From the NCBI GenBank assembly GCA_022822405.1, contig JAJEBT010000109.1, forward strand, positions 1 to 64,000: a stretch of DNA of 64,000 nucleotides, in the 5' to 3' direction. Below, one piece after another: positions 1 through 8,868 of this stretch. The translations under genes and the position numbers were made by a program. The DNA comes from Alphaproteobacteria bacterium. GTDB taxonomy: Bacteria > Pseudomonadota > Alphaproteobacteria > MPNO01 > UBA830. The notes under the pieces were generated by a model, which saw only the letters and a list, made by a program, of their open reading frames with translations, was not told the DNA's origin and made no database searches. How positions within the stretch are numbered: position 1 is the stretch's first letter; the number at the start of each line of letters is the position of its first letter.

Positions 1-104
1 AGGTCACCGACGCGATGAACCGGGTATGCGGCGAGGTCGGAGGGAACGGTGACGCCTTCCTCGCCGCGGCCGGCAGGCGGGTGCTCGCCGACACCGAATG
101 GTGA
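1..104 (+). CDS. C-terminal end of a type II antitoxin (MazE-like), cut by window edge
   Basis: Only the last 33 or so codons are present. The frame with codons starting at position 3 ends with the residues FLAAAGRRVLADTEW and a TGA at 102-104. This small, Arg-rich, Trp-terminated tail is what I expect from antitoxins encoded just before mazF. The stop overlaps the ATG of the mazF gene by 7 bases, the translational coupling usual for such pairs. The DNA-binding N-terminal part lies outside the window, so the antitoxin subfamily cannot be settled. The function is inferred mainly from the downstream partner. Confidence 0.55.
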   Translation, partial: VTDAMNRVCGEVGGNGDAFLAAAGRRVLADTEW

Positions 105-442
105 TCTCACAGGGCGATGTGTGCTGGGCCGAGTTGCCGGAACCAACGGGTTCGAGCCCGGGATTCCGCCGGCCGGTGGTCGTCGTCCAGGGCGATGCGC
201 TGAACCGGAGCCGGCTGGCCACGGCGGTCTGCGTCCCGCTTACGAGCAATCTGCGCTGGGCGGACGCGCCGGGAAACGTGCTGTTGAGCGCCGCGATGAC
301 GGGCCTGCCGAAAGACTCGGTCGCGAACGCAACGCAGATCGTGGCCCTCGACCGGTCGCTTCTCGAAGAGCGCACGGGCCGGGTTTCGTCGGCCAAGCTC
401 GATCTGCTGCTCGCCGGCATCGACACCGTCCTCGGCCGTTAG
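98..442 (+). CDS. mazF: MazF/PemK-family endoribonuclease toxin
   Basis: This is a 114-residue protein of typical MazF length. It has the family N-terminus (GDVCWAELPEP near residues 6-16), the RRPVVVVQ strand with a following NRS near residues 24-38, and the PLTSN motif near residue 48. MazF toxins cut mRNA or other RNA when freed from their antitoxin; that activity is known for the family and not shown here. The gene starts inside the end of the upstream antitoxin gene, so the two form a coupled operon. The reading frame is intact. No other gene follows on this strand for more than 1 kb. Confidence 0.88.
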   Translation: MVISQGDVCWAELPEPTGSSPGFRRPVVVVQGDALNRSRLATAVCVPLTSNLRWADAPGNVLLSAAMTGLPKDSVANATQIVALDRSLLEERTGRVSSAKLDLLLAGIDTVLGR

Positions 443-1039
443 GACCGCAAGCGGCTTTTGGTGCATCACCGGCAGCCGCGCGTTTGCCAAGCGCAAATTC
501 AAGACAGGCAGACCCCTGCGGAGCGGGCCGCTGCCGACGCTGCTAGCCGCGGCATGGACGCTCGACGCTGAAGGAGGAAAAACCCGCCCGCCGACGCTGA
601 CCTACCCCGTCTTCGCGCTAGCCCGCACCGGAGAAAACCGCAGATCGTCCACAAACGCGGTCGGGCGCGTGTTACCAGGCACGCATGGTCGCAGAGGTAG
701 GGCTGACAGTCTTTCGCGCGTGGAGCAGGGGCGAAGCTTGAAATCCATCGCGGCCTCGCAGGATCCACGATCACAATGGCCAGCCCCTTCGGCACCGCAA
801 GATTCGGTCGATCTGGTCCCGAAATGGCCCAAAACGGCGTTCGTCAAGCCCTCAAGCCGCAAGATATGCCGCAGCCCGGATGGCGCGCTGAAACTCTGCA
901 TTGCCCCGCAAATAGACTCTCTCTCGGCACATCGGCGATATCAAGGATGTCGAGCCGTGGCTGGAGGTCGTCGCCCGGAAAGGCTGAGGACGGCCCTGGT
1001 ATCGTTGGCCGGGACCTCAAACCTTCAGGACACGCTCGA
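443..1039. other. 597 bp without a supportable gene
   Basis: Several open frames cross this stretch on both strands, but none carries a recognisable domain or a convincing ribosome binding site. It lies between two convergent genes (mazF and the methyltransferase). It may be relict DNA, but I cannot assign it. Confidence 0.5.
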
Positions 1040-1705
1040 TTACCCCTCCTTGGTCCCGATGGATTCCACCTTGCGCCACACGCTGGCGAGCCAAGGTTGC
1101 TCGTGGAGCGGTTTTCCCGGCGGGCGGTAATAGTGATCGAGTTCGATGAAGCCGACACCACCCACCTGAGTGCGCCAGGTTTCCAGATCGAGAAAACAGC
1201 CGAAGCGATTGCCGTTCCAACCCTCCTGGTTGTCGCCCCTCGGGTTCGAGCTGAACAGCACGCCGCGCGGCTTGAGGGTGGCATGCAGTTCACGCAGCAC
1301 CCGCGGCAGTTCCTGGCGCGGCACATGGAATAGCGAGGCGTTGGCGAAGATTCCATCGAAACGCGCCGCAGGCAGGTCGAGCGCCAGGAAATCCTGGTGA
1401 AACACCTCGCAACCCACCATGCGTCGGGCCATCGCGACGAACTCCGCCGCGCCGTCGAGGCCGACTGCATCGTGGCCAGCCTCGCGGAATGCTATCAGGT
1501 CGCGCCCCGGCCCACACCCGAAATCGAGGATCGAATATGGCGGATCACCCTCGATCGCGTCGATCAGGGCAGCCCGGTTCTGGCTTACGTCATGATCCCG
1601 GGTGCCGGCCCAGAATTCGCGGGCCGTCCGATCATAGTCTCCGAGAGTGACGTCGGTGATCCGGCGCAACACGTCCGCGTCGTAGTGTCTGGATGGTTTC
1701 GTCAT
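1040..1705 (-). CDS. Class I SAM-dependent methyltransferase
   Basis: A roughly 221-residue protein when started at the ATG at 1705 (MTKPSRHYD); a start at 1747 would add 14 residues with no conserved look. It carries glycine-rich motif I (ILDFGCGPGRDLIAF) for S-adenosylmethionine binding. An acidic residue follows at the end of strand 2 (AVGLDGAAEF), and a FDGIFANASLFHVP segment corresponds to motif IV. This is the Methyltransf_11/25 type of small-molecule methyltransferase; the substrate cannot be read from the sequence. It is a single gene, convergent with mazF, with a transposase relict upstream, so it sits in rearranged DNA. Confidence 0.85.
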   Translation of the reverse strand: MTKPSRHYDADVLRRITDVTLGDYDRTAREFWAGTRDHDVSQNRAALIDAIEGDPPYSILDFGCGPGRDLIAFREAGHDAVGLDGAAEFVAMARRMVGCEVFHQDFLALDLPAARFDGIFANASLFHVPRQELPRVLRELHATLKPRGVLFSSNPRGDNQEGWNGNRFGCFLDLETWRTQVGGVGFIELDHYYRPPGKPLHEQPWLASVWRKVESIGTKEG

Positions 1706-1816
1706 CGATCTCGCTGTTCCATGCGGGTCCGTTCCGAAGAAATACAAGGAGGTTTAGGGTTGGATCTTCCTGCCAAGATGTATGGCATGCCGGGCGGCAA
1801 GCCGCCAGTCAATCCG

Positions 1817-2230
1817 ATGACATTGACGATCGATCACATTATGACCCGCATGGTACGACACAAGGTGGTGGCGAGTTTCGATGGCGGGCGGATGTCCTCG
1901 GACGCGGGAGCGGTGCTGCTTCGGGGCGCGAACGAGATGTCCGATGTGACCGGACGGCTGGCGACCTGTTTTACGGACTATCGCACCGAGGGCGTATCGA
2001 GCATCCGCTCGCAGCGCTGGTCGGGCAGCGTGTTTTCGGTCTGGCCTTGAGCTAGAGCCTGAGCGGCATCGCTGCAAGAAGATCGTGGCCGATCAGGAAC
2101 ATCTGGACCGGTTGCTGGTGGATCTGTTTCTGGATTTCCACGAGGCGCCGCTGGAAGAGATCATTGTGGATCTCGATGCGACGGATGACCCGCCGCGCGG
2201 CAGCCGGGAAGCCCGTTTCTTCCACCGCTA
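1817..2230 (+). pseudogene. IS1380-family transposase remnant (frameshifted, internally deleted)
   Basis: The first frame reads VVASFDGGRMSSDAGAVLLR and then RLATCFTDYR, which matches the N-terminal pattern of IS1380 transposases. Near 1985 the similarity moves to another frame (RIEHPLAALVGQRVFGLAL), showing a frameshift. The next conserved part, VVDLFLDFHEAPLEEIIVDL-like text followed by DATDDPPRG and EARFFHRY (about 2100-2230), begins without the expected intervening residues, so an internal deletion is likely. The rest of the transposase is missing. It is an inactive relict lying upstream of the ABC importer genes. Family assignment is from motif recall, without alignment. Confidence 0.7.
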
Positions 2231-2449
2231 CTGGCCGGAAACCGTCCGCTTGCGAGCGCAAGCAGGCCCTTGTTGTGTCTCAAGCTGTCGTTGGACGCGA
2301 GAATATTTGACACAATTGTCGGCCACGGCTATTGCGTGTCGACGTGGGCATGTCGCATCATCGCGCGGCGGCCAGCAGCCCACGGGGGTGCCAGGCCCGC
2401 TGGCGCAGTCTCGACGCCGGCGCCAGAGCGACAACGGGAGAATCGCATC

Positions 2450-4147
2450 ATGGGACTGGCACGGTGGGCGCTCATGGCGGTCGGAGTCTTTCTCCTTTCC
2501 GGTGGAGCGGCGGCGGAGCGGGGACGCGACGGTCACGCAAGGATCATCTACTGGCAGGCCCCGTCGATCCTCAATCCTTACCTTTCGGGAGGGACCAAGG
2601 ACCTTGACGCCGCGGCGATGATCCTGGAGCCGCTCGCCCGATTCGACGAGTCCGGAAACCTGACTCCCTGGCTTGCCACCACGGTGCCCACGGTGGCCAA
2701 CGGCGGGGTGTCGGCCGACCTCAAGACGGTGACATGGAAACTGCGCGAAGGTCTGCTCTGGTCCGACGGGAGCCCGCTGACGGCTGCCGATGTCGCGTTT
2801 ACCGCCGAATACTGCCGGGATCCGGCAGGCGGGTGTTCCCAGCTCGCCAAGTTCGATGACGTGACGACGGTCGAGGCGCTCGACCATCTCACCGTCAGGA
2901 TTACCTTCGGCGTCCCCAAACCCTACCCGTACGGCCCGTTCGCGGGGGCCACCTCGCCGATATTGCAGAAGGCTCAGTTCGGCGACTGCAAGGGCGCGCG
3001 GGCGCCGGAATGCACCGAGGCCAATTTCAGGCCTGTCGGCACGGGACCGTTCCGCGTGACCGAGTTTCGGCCGAACGATGTGATCTTGCTGGAGGCGAAT
3101 CCTCACTACCGCGATCCCGCAAAGCCTGCCTTTGCCACCGTCACGTTCAAGGGTGGCGGCGACGCGGCGGCGGCGGCGCGCGCCGTATTGGCGACCGGCG
3201 AATTCGATTACGCCTGGAACCTGCAGCTCGCGCCGGACGTGCTGGAGGGCATGCGGGCGGCAGGCAAGGGAAGTGTGATCTCGAGTTTCGGAACTCTGGT
3301 CGAGCGGCTGGTTGTGAATCTGACCGACCCCTCCCCCGCACGGGGCGAAGCGCGCTCCACTCGCTCGCATCCCCATCCATTCCTGACCGAGCGCACGGTT
3401 CGCAAAGCGCTGTCGATGGCCATCGACCGCGAGCTTCTTGTCGAGATCGGCTATGGGCAGACCGGGCGCCCGACCTGCAATGTGGTTCCCGCTCCGGCAA
3501 TCTACGCGTCCAAAGCCAACGACGATTGTCTCCGGCAAGATATCGAAGGCGCCAAACGCCTGCTGGACGCGGCCGGGTGGCGGCCCGGGCCGGGCGGAGT
3601 ACGGCAGAAAGACGGCGTCCGGCTCTCCATCCTGTTCCAGACCTCGACCAACGCGGTCCGGCAGGACTTTCAGGCCTTGATCAAGCAATGGTGGTCCGAA
3701 ATCGGCGTCGAGACGGAACTTCGCAACATCGACGCTTCCGTGTTCTTCGGAGGCGACCCTGGCAGTCCGGACACCTTTCAGAAGTTCTTCGCCGACATCG
3801 AGATGTACGCCAACAAATTCGAGGGTACGGACCCGGAAACCTATCTCGCCTCATGGCGTTGCGGCAACGAACCCCGGCCGGCCTCGCAATGGCAGGGCTT
3901 GAACATGCCCCGCTATTGCAGCGAAGCCTACGATCGCCTTCTCGCGGAGATGGCCGTGACCGGCGACATCTCCGAGAGGGCCCGGCTCGCAAGGGCGATG
4001 AACGACCTGTTGGTTCAGGACTACGTGCTGATCCCGCTGGTCCGCCGCGGGCGCGTGTCCGCGCATGCCCGCTCGCTTGCCGGGGTGCGGCTGAATACCT
4101 GGGACAGCGAGCTCTGGAACATCGCCGACTGGCACCGGGCACGGTGA
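2450..4147 (+). CDS. ABC transporter substrate-binding protein, family 5 (peptide/solute)
   Basis: A 565-residue extracytoplasmic binding protein. The ATG at 2450 is chosen because it has a GGGAG ribosome binding site nine bases upstream and begins a clear signal peptide (basic start, hydrophobic core, AAA cleavage region within about 23 residues). The mature part has the SBP_bac_5 layout: an N-terminal segment with LNPYLSGG, a TWKLREGLLWSDGSPLTAAD motif near residues 95-115, PVGTGPFRV, and a C-terminal region ending near ADWHRAR. Such proteins deliver oligopeptides, opines, glycosides or similar ligands to the permeases encoded downstream. The ligand cannot be predicted. Confidence 0.92.
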   Translation: MGLARWALMAVGVFLLSGGAAAERGRDGHARIIYWQAPSILNPYLSGGTKDLDAAAMILEPLARFDESGNLTPWLATTVPTVANGGVSADLKTVTWKLREGLLWSDGSPLTAADVAFTAEYCRDPAGGCSQLAKFDDVTTVEALDHLTVRITFGVPKPYPYGPFAGATSPILQKAQFGDCKGARAPECTEANFRPVGTGPFRVTEFRPNDVILLEANPHYRDPAKPAFATVTFKGGGDAAAAARAVLATGEFDYAWNLQLAPDVLEGMRAAGKGSVISSFGTLVERLVVNLTDPSPARGEARSTRSHPHPFLTERTVRKALSMAIDRELLVEIGYGQTGRPTCNVVPAPAIYASKANDDCLRQDIEGAKRLLDAAGWRPGPGGVRQKDGVRLSILFQTSTNAVRQDFQALIKQWWSEIGVETELRNIDASVFFGGDPGSPDTFQKFFADIEMYANKFEGTDPETYLASWRCGNEPRPASQWQGLNMPRYCSEAYDRLLAEMAVTGDISERARLARAMNDLLVQDYVLIPLVRRGRVSAHARSLAGVRLNTWDSELWNIADWHRAR

Positions 4148-4242
4148 GGCACCGCCGCCGGGGCGCGTCCGCGGGCCGCGTTCTCCGGGGAGCGCGACGT
4201 ACCGGAGCGCCCCCAACGGCAACGGATTGAGGCGCCCGGAAC

Positions 4243-5250
4243 ATGCCCGTCTATACCGTCCGGCGCGCACTCGTCGCGGTTCCGACCCTTCTCCTGATCA
4301 GCCTGGTCCTGTTCCTGCTGCTCGATCTGGCGCCGGGCGATCCGACCGCGCAGCTGCCGCTGACAATTCCGCCCGAAGTGAAGGAGAAGATTCGCCACTC
4401 GCTCGGTCTGGGCGAGCCGATACACGTCCGCTACCTGCTCTGGCTCCATCAGTTCTTCGTCAACGAACCCCTTCATCTGTTCTCGCAGCTGACGGGGCTG
4501 GACCTCGGCGGCGACCGGCACAGGGTGATTTCGTGGCAAACACGTTCTCCCGTGGTCGATCTCGTGATCGAGAGGCTGCCGCAAACGCTGTGGGTGGTCG
4601 GGTTGTCCTATGTCCTCGGTATCGCCATCGGGCTCCCTGTCGGGATTGTCTCGGCCCGGCACCAATACGGATGGTTCGATCAGCTCGGAACCTTCGTCTC
4701 CATGGTCGGGTTCTCCGTGCCCACCTTCTTCAGCGGCGTGTTGCTGATCGTCGTCTTCTCCGTCGAGCTCGGCTGGTTTCCGTCGATCTACGATACCACC
4801 CACAGGGTCACTGGCTGGGACAGCCTGCTGTTTCAGCTCCGGCAGATGGCAATGCCGGTCACGGTGCTCGCGCTGTACAACGCGGCGCAGATCAGCCGCT
4901 TCATGCGGGCATCCGCGCTCGACAATCTCAATCTGGATTATGTACGCACCGCCCGGGCCAAGGGTATGTCGGAACGGAGGGTGATCTTCGTTCATGTCCT
5001 GCGAAACGCCGTCGGTCCGGTGGTGACGGTCGTGGCAGTCGGCGTTCCGGGCATATTCGGCGGCGCGATCATCACCGAGCAGATCTTCAAGGTCAACGGG
5101 TTGGGACAGCTGCTGATCACGTCCATCCAGGCCAGCGACCTGCCGACGGTGCAAACCCTGACATTCATCTTCGCGGTGCTGATCGTCGCGTGCAACCTGC
5201 TGGCGGATATCCTCCTGGGCATTCTCGATCCGCGGATCCGCTATGGTTGA
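4243..5250 (+). CDS. ABC transporter permease, DppB/OppB type
   Basis: A 335-residue inner-membrane permease. An N-terminal transmembrane helix (LVAVPTLLLISLVLFLLLDL) is followed by the APGDP motif typical of DppB-type subunits. A large periplasmic loop and further helices follow, and the EAA-type cytoplasmic loop is visible around DYVRTARAKGMSERRVIFVH near residues 228-247. It lies 95 bp after the binding protein and its last 8 bases overlap the second permease, so the three genes form an operon. It would pair with the next gene to form the membrane channel. No ATPase genes follow. Confidence 0.93.
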   Translation: MPVYTVRRALVAVPTLLLISLVLFLLLDLAPGDPTAQLPLTIPPEVKEKIRHSLGLGEPIHVRYLLWLHQFFVNEPLHLFSQLTGLDLGGDRHRVISWQTRSPVVDLVIERLPQTLWVVGLSYVLGIAIGLPVGIVSARHQYGWFDQLGTFVSMVGFSVPTFFSGVLLIVVFSVELGWFPSIYDTTHRVTGWDSLLFQLRQMAMPVTVLALYNAAQISRFMRASALDNLNLDYVRTARAKGMSERRVIFVHVLRNAVGPVVTVVAVGVPGIFGGAIITEQIFKVNGLGQLLITSIQASDLPTVQTLTFIFAVLIVACNLLADILLGILDPRIRYG

Positions 5251-6133
5251 GGTCCCTCCCGGCCAGCGCTTCCGCGAGCGCCACGTGGTGCGCCAATTCA
5301 TGCGCCACAAGGGGGCGCTTCTGGGTTTCGCGTTCCTCGTCTTCATCCTGGCGTTCGTCGCGTTCGGCCCGCTGATCTGGACCGTCGATCCCCAGTTCAT
5401 CGACATCCGGGCGCGGAATTCGGGAATGAGCCTTTCCCACCCGTTGGGCACCGATCAGCTCGGGCGGGACATGCTGGCGCGCCTGATGGCAGGAGGGCGC
5501 GCTTCGGTAGCCGTCGGCGCTGCCGCGATGCTGCTCTCGCTCTTCATCGGCGGCCTCGTCGGTCTCCTGGCGGGCTTCGTGCGCCGGCTGGACGGCCCCC
5601 TGATGCGCCTGACCGACCTGTTTCTGGCCCTTCCGCTCCTTCCCCTCTTGCTCGTCGTCATACTGTTGTTTCGCGACGCGCTGCGGACCGCCTTCGGACC
5701 CGAGGTGGGGATTTTCATCCTCATGGTGGGCGTAATGGGCATCACCGGCTGGATGCAGACCGCCCGCATCGTCCGTGGCGAGGTCCTCACCGTGAAGGAG
5801 CGCGAGTTCGTGGTCGCCGCGCGGGCGGTAGGGGTGCCGGAGCACGGTATCGCGCGGCGCCATGTTCTGCCGAACGTTCTCTCCTCGATCATGGTTTCGG
5901 CGACACTGGGCATGGCCAACGCCATCATCACGGAATCGGCGCTCTCCTTCCTCGGACTCGGGTTCCCCTCGGACTTCGCGACATGGGGTCGTCTGCTGTT
6001 CGACGCCACCGACTATCTGCAGCAATATCCGGGCCGGGTCCTGTGGCCCGGCCTGACAATTTCTCTCACGGTGCTGTCGATAAACTACATGGGCGATGGC
6101 CTCCGCGACTCGCTCGATCCGCGGACGCGTTGA
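5243..6133 (+). CDS. ABC transporter permease, DppC/OppC type
   Basis: A 296-residue partner permease overlapping the upstream gene by 8 bases. It has the DppC hallmarks: an N-terminal helix, then HPLGTDQLGRDMLARLMAGG near residues 70-90. Five or six transmembrane helices follow, with an EAA loop (FVVAARAVGVPEHGIARRHV). The C-terminal NYMGDGLRDSLDPRTR motif, normal for the family, shows that the gene is full length. The ATP-binding subunits that usually follow (DppD and DppF) are not in the next kilobases, where only toxin-antitoxin genes and relicts are found. Either they are elsewhere or the importer uses shared ATPases. Confidence 0.93.
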   Translation: MVEVPPGQRFRERHVVRQFMRHKGALLGFAFLVFILAFVAFGPLIWTVDPQFIDIRARNSGMSLSHPLGTDQLGRDMLARLMAGGRASVAVGAAAMLLSLFIGGLVGLLAGFVRRLDGPLMRLTDLFLALPLLPLLLVVILLFRDALRTAFGPEVGIFILMVGVMGITGWMQTARIVRGEVLTVKEREFVVAARAVGVPEHGIARRHVLPNVLSSIMVSATLGMANAIITESALSFLGLGFPSDFATWGRLLFDATDYLQQYPGRVLWPGLTISLTVLSINYMGDGLRDSLDPRTR

Positions 6134-6522
6134 TCGTCAAGGGCCTGGAACGGTATGGGAACGACCTGAATCACGGTTCCCACCAGCCGGGGACAGTGCA
6201 AAGCGCGACCGGAACGCAGCGGCGATGTTTACCATTCCATTGGTACTGCCCCAGCTGCACGAACCCGCTTTCGTTCTCCGATATCCAAGCCAGTCGTGAG
6301 CGCGGCCTGCGTCCCGGCGGTTCGTCCTTACATGGAGGTGCGCCGCATCCCGCGACCGTGCGCCTTGCCGGTTCGGCGGGGCGGCGGAAAAAGGAAGGCA
6401 AAGCTCTTGTCCTCGGACCTGCGCTGTTGCTCCCGGCGGCGTTCCGGCCCCTGGTCCAGGAACTGCGCCCTCCGGTCGCACGGGCGAAAGCGCCAGTCCT
6501 GGAACCTCAGGTGTCCCGGCCG
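6134..6522. other. 389 bp without a supportable gene
   Basis: The stretch separates the importer operon from the convergent vapC gene. Open frames on both strands look like shadow or relict coding. One plus-frame segment near 6240-6270 reads WYCPSCTNPL, faintly zinc-ribbon-like, but is too short to call. No terminator with a clear U tract was seen. Confidence 0.45.
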
Positions 6523-6909
6523 TCACAGGGCGCGGACAGGACCCCGATACCGGGCCACCATCGGATCGACGGTCAGTAGCGTGAAACCCTCGACCCGCGC
6601 CTGCGCGACCAGAATGCGATCGAATGGATCTCCATGAAGCGGCGGCAGCAACCCGATCTCTGCCGCGTGGAGTCCGGTTACCGGCAGTTCCGAATAGCCA
6701 TTGTCCAGCAGCCCCCGCCGCAGGAGGCGCGGATCCACCCGGAAGTCGGCGCGCCCGAGTGCGTCCTTGATGGCGACTTCCCAGATCGAAGCGGCGCTGA
6801 AGAACAGCTCTGTTTCCTGCGATTCGATGAGCCTGCGCGCTTCCGTCGACAGCCGCTCCGAGCCGACTGCCGACCAGAGCAGGAGATGCGTGTCGAGGAG
6901 AAACTTCAC
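6523..6909 (-). CDS. vapC: PIN-domain toxin, VapC family
   Basis: A 128-residue PIN domain with the expected acidic residues. The N-terminal Asp is in MKFLLDTHLLLW, a Glu is in SAASIWEVAIK, and there are Asp residues in GDPFDRILVAQA and LLTVDPM. These coordinate the divalent metal in VapC-type ribonucleases. The first four bases overlap the end of the Phd-type antitoxin gene, so the pair is translationally coupled. All key residues are present and the frame is intact, so the toxin may be active. The substrate RNA is unknown. Confidence 0.9.
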   Translation of the reverse strand: MKFLLDTHLLLWSAVGSERLSTEARRLIESQETELFFSAASIWEVAIKDALGRADFRVDPRLLRRGLLDNGYSELPVTGLHAAEIGLLPPLHGDPFDRILVAQARVEGFTLLTVDPMVARYRGPVRAL

Positions 6910-7145
6910 TTGCCGTCCGAGAACATAGCCTGGATTTCCCGGGCGCCCATGCTACCAAAGTCCGGCGGCACCGAGATCCGGCCGGCGAGGAATCCGATCC
7001 GGCTGTGGGACTCCGGCGTATCAAGGGCAAGGACCTTAACCACAGGTTTGCCCGCGCGCGCGATGACGAACGGTTCACCTTCGGCCGCCGCCTTGACGAG
7101 GCGCGAGAGATGAGTCTTGGCTTCGTGCATGTTGACGATGCGCAT
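6906..7145 (-). CDS. Phd/YefM-family antitoxin
   Basis: A 79-residue antitoxin with the family's N-terminal DNA-binding fold signature (MHEAKTHLSRLVKAAAEGEP) followed by FVIARAGKPVVKVLAL. The C-terminal tail (IQAMFSDGK) is the part that typically wraps the PIN toxin. It is the first gene of a two-gene operon with the overlapping vapC. Antitoxins of this type usually repress their own promoter; the AT-richer 7150-7190 region just upstream would hold it, though I saw no certain operator. Confidence 0.9.
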   Translation of the reverse strand: MRIVNMHEAKTHLSRLVKAAAEGEPFVIARAGKPVVKVLALDTPESHSRIGFLAGRISVPPDFGSMGAREIQAMFSDGK

Positions 7146-7249
7146 GAAACTGTCTCCTGACCAATTAGTCCGATAACCTTAGCTAATTCGGGCGGGCGGC
7201 GCAAGCGGGAAAATCGTATCCGCTGGCAGACGACGTTCAAGCAGACGGC

Positions 7250-7423
7250 ATGTCGCAAGTCGCGCGCGATGATGGCCTGTCCCGCAAAAGCCTCTACAAG
7301 GCGCTGTCGGGAGACCTCAATCCTAGTCTGGACAGGGTCCTCAGGGTCATCGGCGCCCTGGGCCTGACACTGCGCGCCGAAGCGGTGCCGAGTCCGGCAG
7401 TGAGCATGCCGAAAAGTCCCTGA
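7250..7423 (+). pseudogene. Truncated HigA-like helix-turn-helix antitoxin
   Basis: The ATG at 7250 opens 57 codons: MSQVARDDGLSRKSLYKALS, then a segment with SLDRVLRVIGALGLTL. This is the helix-turn-helix half of the 'addiction module antidote' (HigA-like) family. Family members normally have about 35-45 more residues in front, and the frame continues a little upstream without a start or similarity, so the N-terminal part appears lost. No HigB-type toxin is next to it. It is either a remnant or a very short regulator; I favour a remnant. Confidence 0.55.
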
Positions 7424-7766
7424 AGGGCTTCGACGGCATCCTGCAAGCCGATGGCTGCGCCGATTGCAGCCGGTAGACCGGGCCTGGCCGCAAGGCAGTG
7501 TACCCGCTGCGGCTTGCGCACCGCCGGGCACCGCCTCCGCGAAATCTGCGACAGCAGCGACTCCGAGATCGGCACCACCGAAGGCATGCCTGGATTGCTG
7601 AACTCCACGACATCAAAGCCGGTATCCACGGCAGCCGCCCGAACTGCGTTTCGCTGAACGGCAGGCCCGCAGCGCGCCCGCATCTTGCGCAGATCCCGAC
7701 TTGCAACACGGCTCCGGCACCGCGAAAGCCGCCTGCGCGACCTGCACCGTCCGGTATCCGTCCCCG
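7424..7766. other. 343 bp without a supportable gene
   Basis: This lies between the HigA-like remnant and the convergent monooxygenase gene. A minus-strand open frame (about 7450-7680) contains VVEFSNPGMPSVVPISESLL, which has a protein-like composition and could be the tail of an old gene, but I cannot place it in a family. Confidence 0.4.
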
Positions 7767-8831
7767 CTACCCCGAGGTCGAAGCGAACGCCGGCGCAACC
7801 TTCTCGCCGAACAGCCGCACGGAGATGGCGGCCTCCTCGTAGGACAGGTCGTGGAAATTCACCTGCATCGACGCGTGGTCGCAGCCGCCGACGGCGCGGT
7901 CGAGCTCGTGAAGCTGCTCGACGATGTCATCCGGCGTGCCCACGAAGGCGGCCGAGCTTTCGATCTGCGACTCCAGAGTCTGCTCGGCGATCCGCCGGCG
8001 CAGCACGTCGTAGCCCCGATACGCGTCGGACGCGGTCCCGTCGCGGTAGCCTTCCATCGCGTCGACGATCGACGCGAAATGACCCTCGATGCCGTGCTTC
8101 GCGATGCGCAAGGCATCGTCGCGGTTGTCGCGGCAGTACATGTAGACCGCCATCATCACCTGCGGCGCGCCGGGATGACCCGCAGACCGGTAGGCCTCGC
8201 GATAGCTCCCCATCATCTCCATCGGATCCGAGCCGACCCCGGGAATGGCCATGATGTGATGCCCCATGCGGCCGGCGCGCTCGAACGAGGCCGGCGTCCC
8301 GACTACCGCAACGAAGAACGGCGGGCGCGGCTTCTGGGTCGGACGCGGCCAGGAGGTGACGTTCTCGAAGCTGTGGAACCGGCCGCGGCTGGTCGCGGTC
8401 TCGTTCTCAAGCAGCAACGCCACCTGCATGATCCCTTCCTCGAAGCGCGGAACGCTCTCGTCGATGTCGACCTCGAAGTGGGTGAACTCCTGGGGCAGGA
8501 ACGCGCGCGCGAACCCGACATCAAGCCGCCCGCCCGAGATGCCGTCGAGCATCGCGATCTCGGCTGCCATCTTCAGGGGATGGTTGAAGGACGGGATCAG
8601 GGCGCCCGTCACCATCCGCGCTTTCCGGGCGCGCTGCGAGGCCGCAGCCAGAAAGACGATCGGACTCGGCGTGTAGCCTCCCCAGCGATGAAAGTAGTGC
8701 TCGACGGTCCGCACGTGCGAAAAGCCGCAACTGTCGCAGAGTTCCACGAGGCGCAGCGACTCGTCGTAGTACTGCTGCGCCGGCTTGCGGTCCGGCGTCA
8801 TGTCCGGAAAAAACTGCATGCCGAATTTCAC
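7767..8831 (-). CDS. LLM-class (luciferase-like) flavin-dependent monooxygenase
   Basis: A 354-residue TIM-barrel flavoenzyme of the bacterial luciferase-like family, which uses reduced flavin and oxygen to oxidise organic substrates. I start it at the GTG at 8831 (KFGMQFFPDMTPD follows) because a strong GGAGGAGG site lies six bases upstream; an in-frame start at 8867 would bypass it. Family features include the SHVRTVEHYFHRWGGYTPSP segment near residues 40-60, LDVGFARAFLPQEF, and a C-terminal FVGTPDDIVEQL flavin-proximal motif. A flavin reductase-like gene lies two genes upstream on the same strand and could supply reduced FMN. The substrate is unknown. Confidence 0.88.
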   Translation of the reverse strand: MKFGMQFFPDMTPDRKPAQQYYDESLRLVELCDSCGFSHVRTVEHYFHRWGGYTPSPIVFLAAASQRARKARMVTGALIPSFNHPLKMAAEIAMLDGISGGRLDVGFARAFLPQEFTHFEVDIDESVPRFEEGIMQVALLLENETATSRGRFHSFENVTSWPRPTQKPRPPFFVAVVGTPASFERAGRMGHHIMAIPGVGSDPMEMMGSYREAYRSAGHPGAPQVMMAVYMYCRDNRDDALRIAKHGIEGHFASIVDAMEGYRDGTASDAYRGYDVLRRRIAEQTLESQIESSAAFVGTPDDIVEQLHELDRAVGGCDHASMQVNFHDLSYEEAAISVRLFGEKVAPAFASTSG

Positions 8832-8868
8832 GGGATCCTCCTCCGGGGCCGGACGCCGACGGCGCACC

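Noticed and set aside
6137-7531. 464-codon minus-strand open frame across the vapC-phd genes
   Set aside because: It has no conserved domain and overlaps two well-supported genes in another frame.
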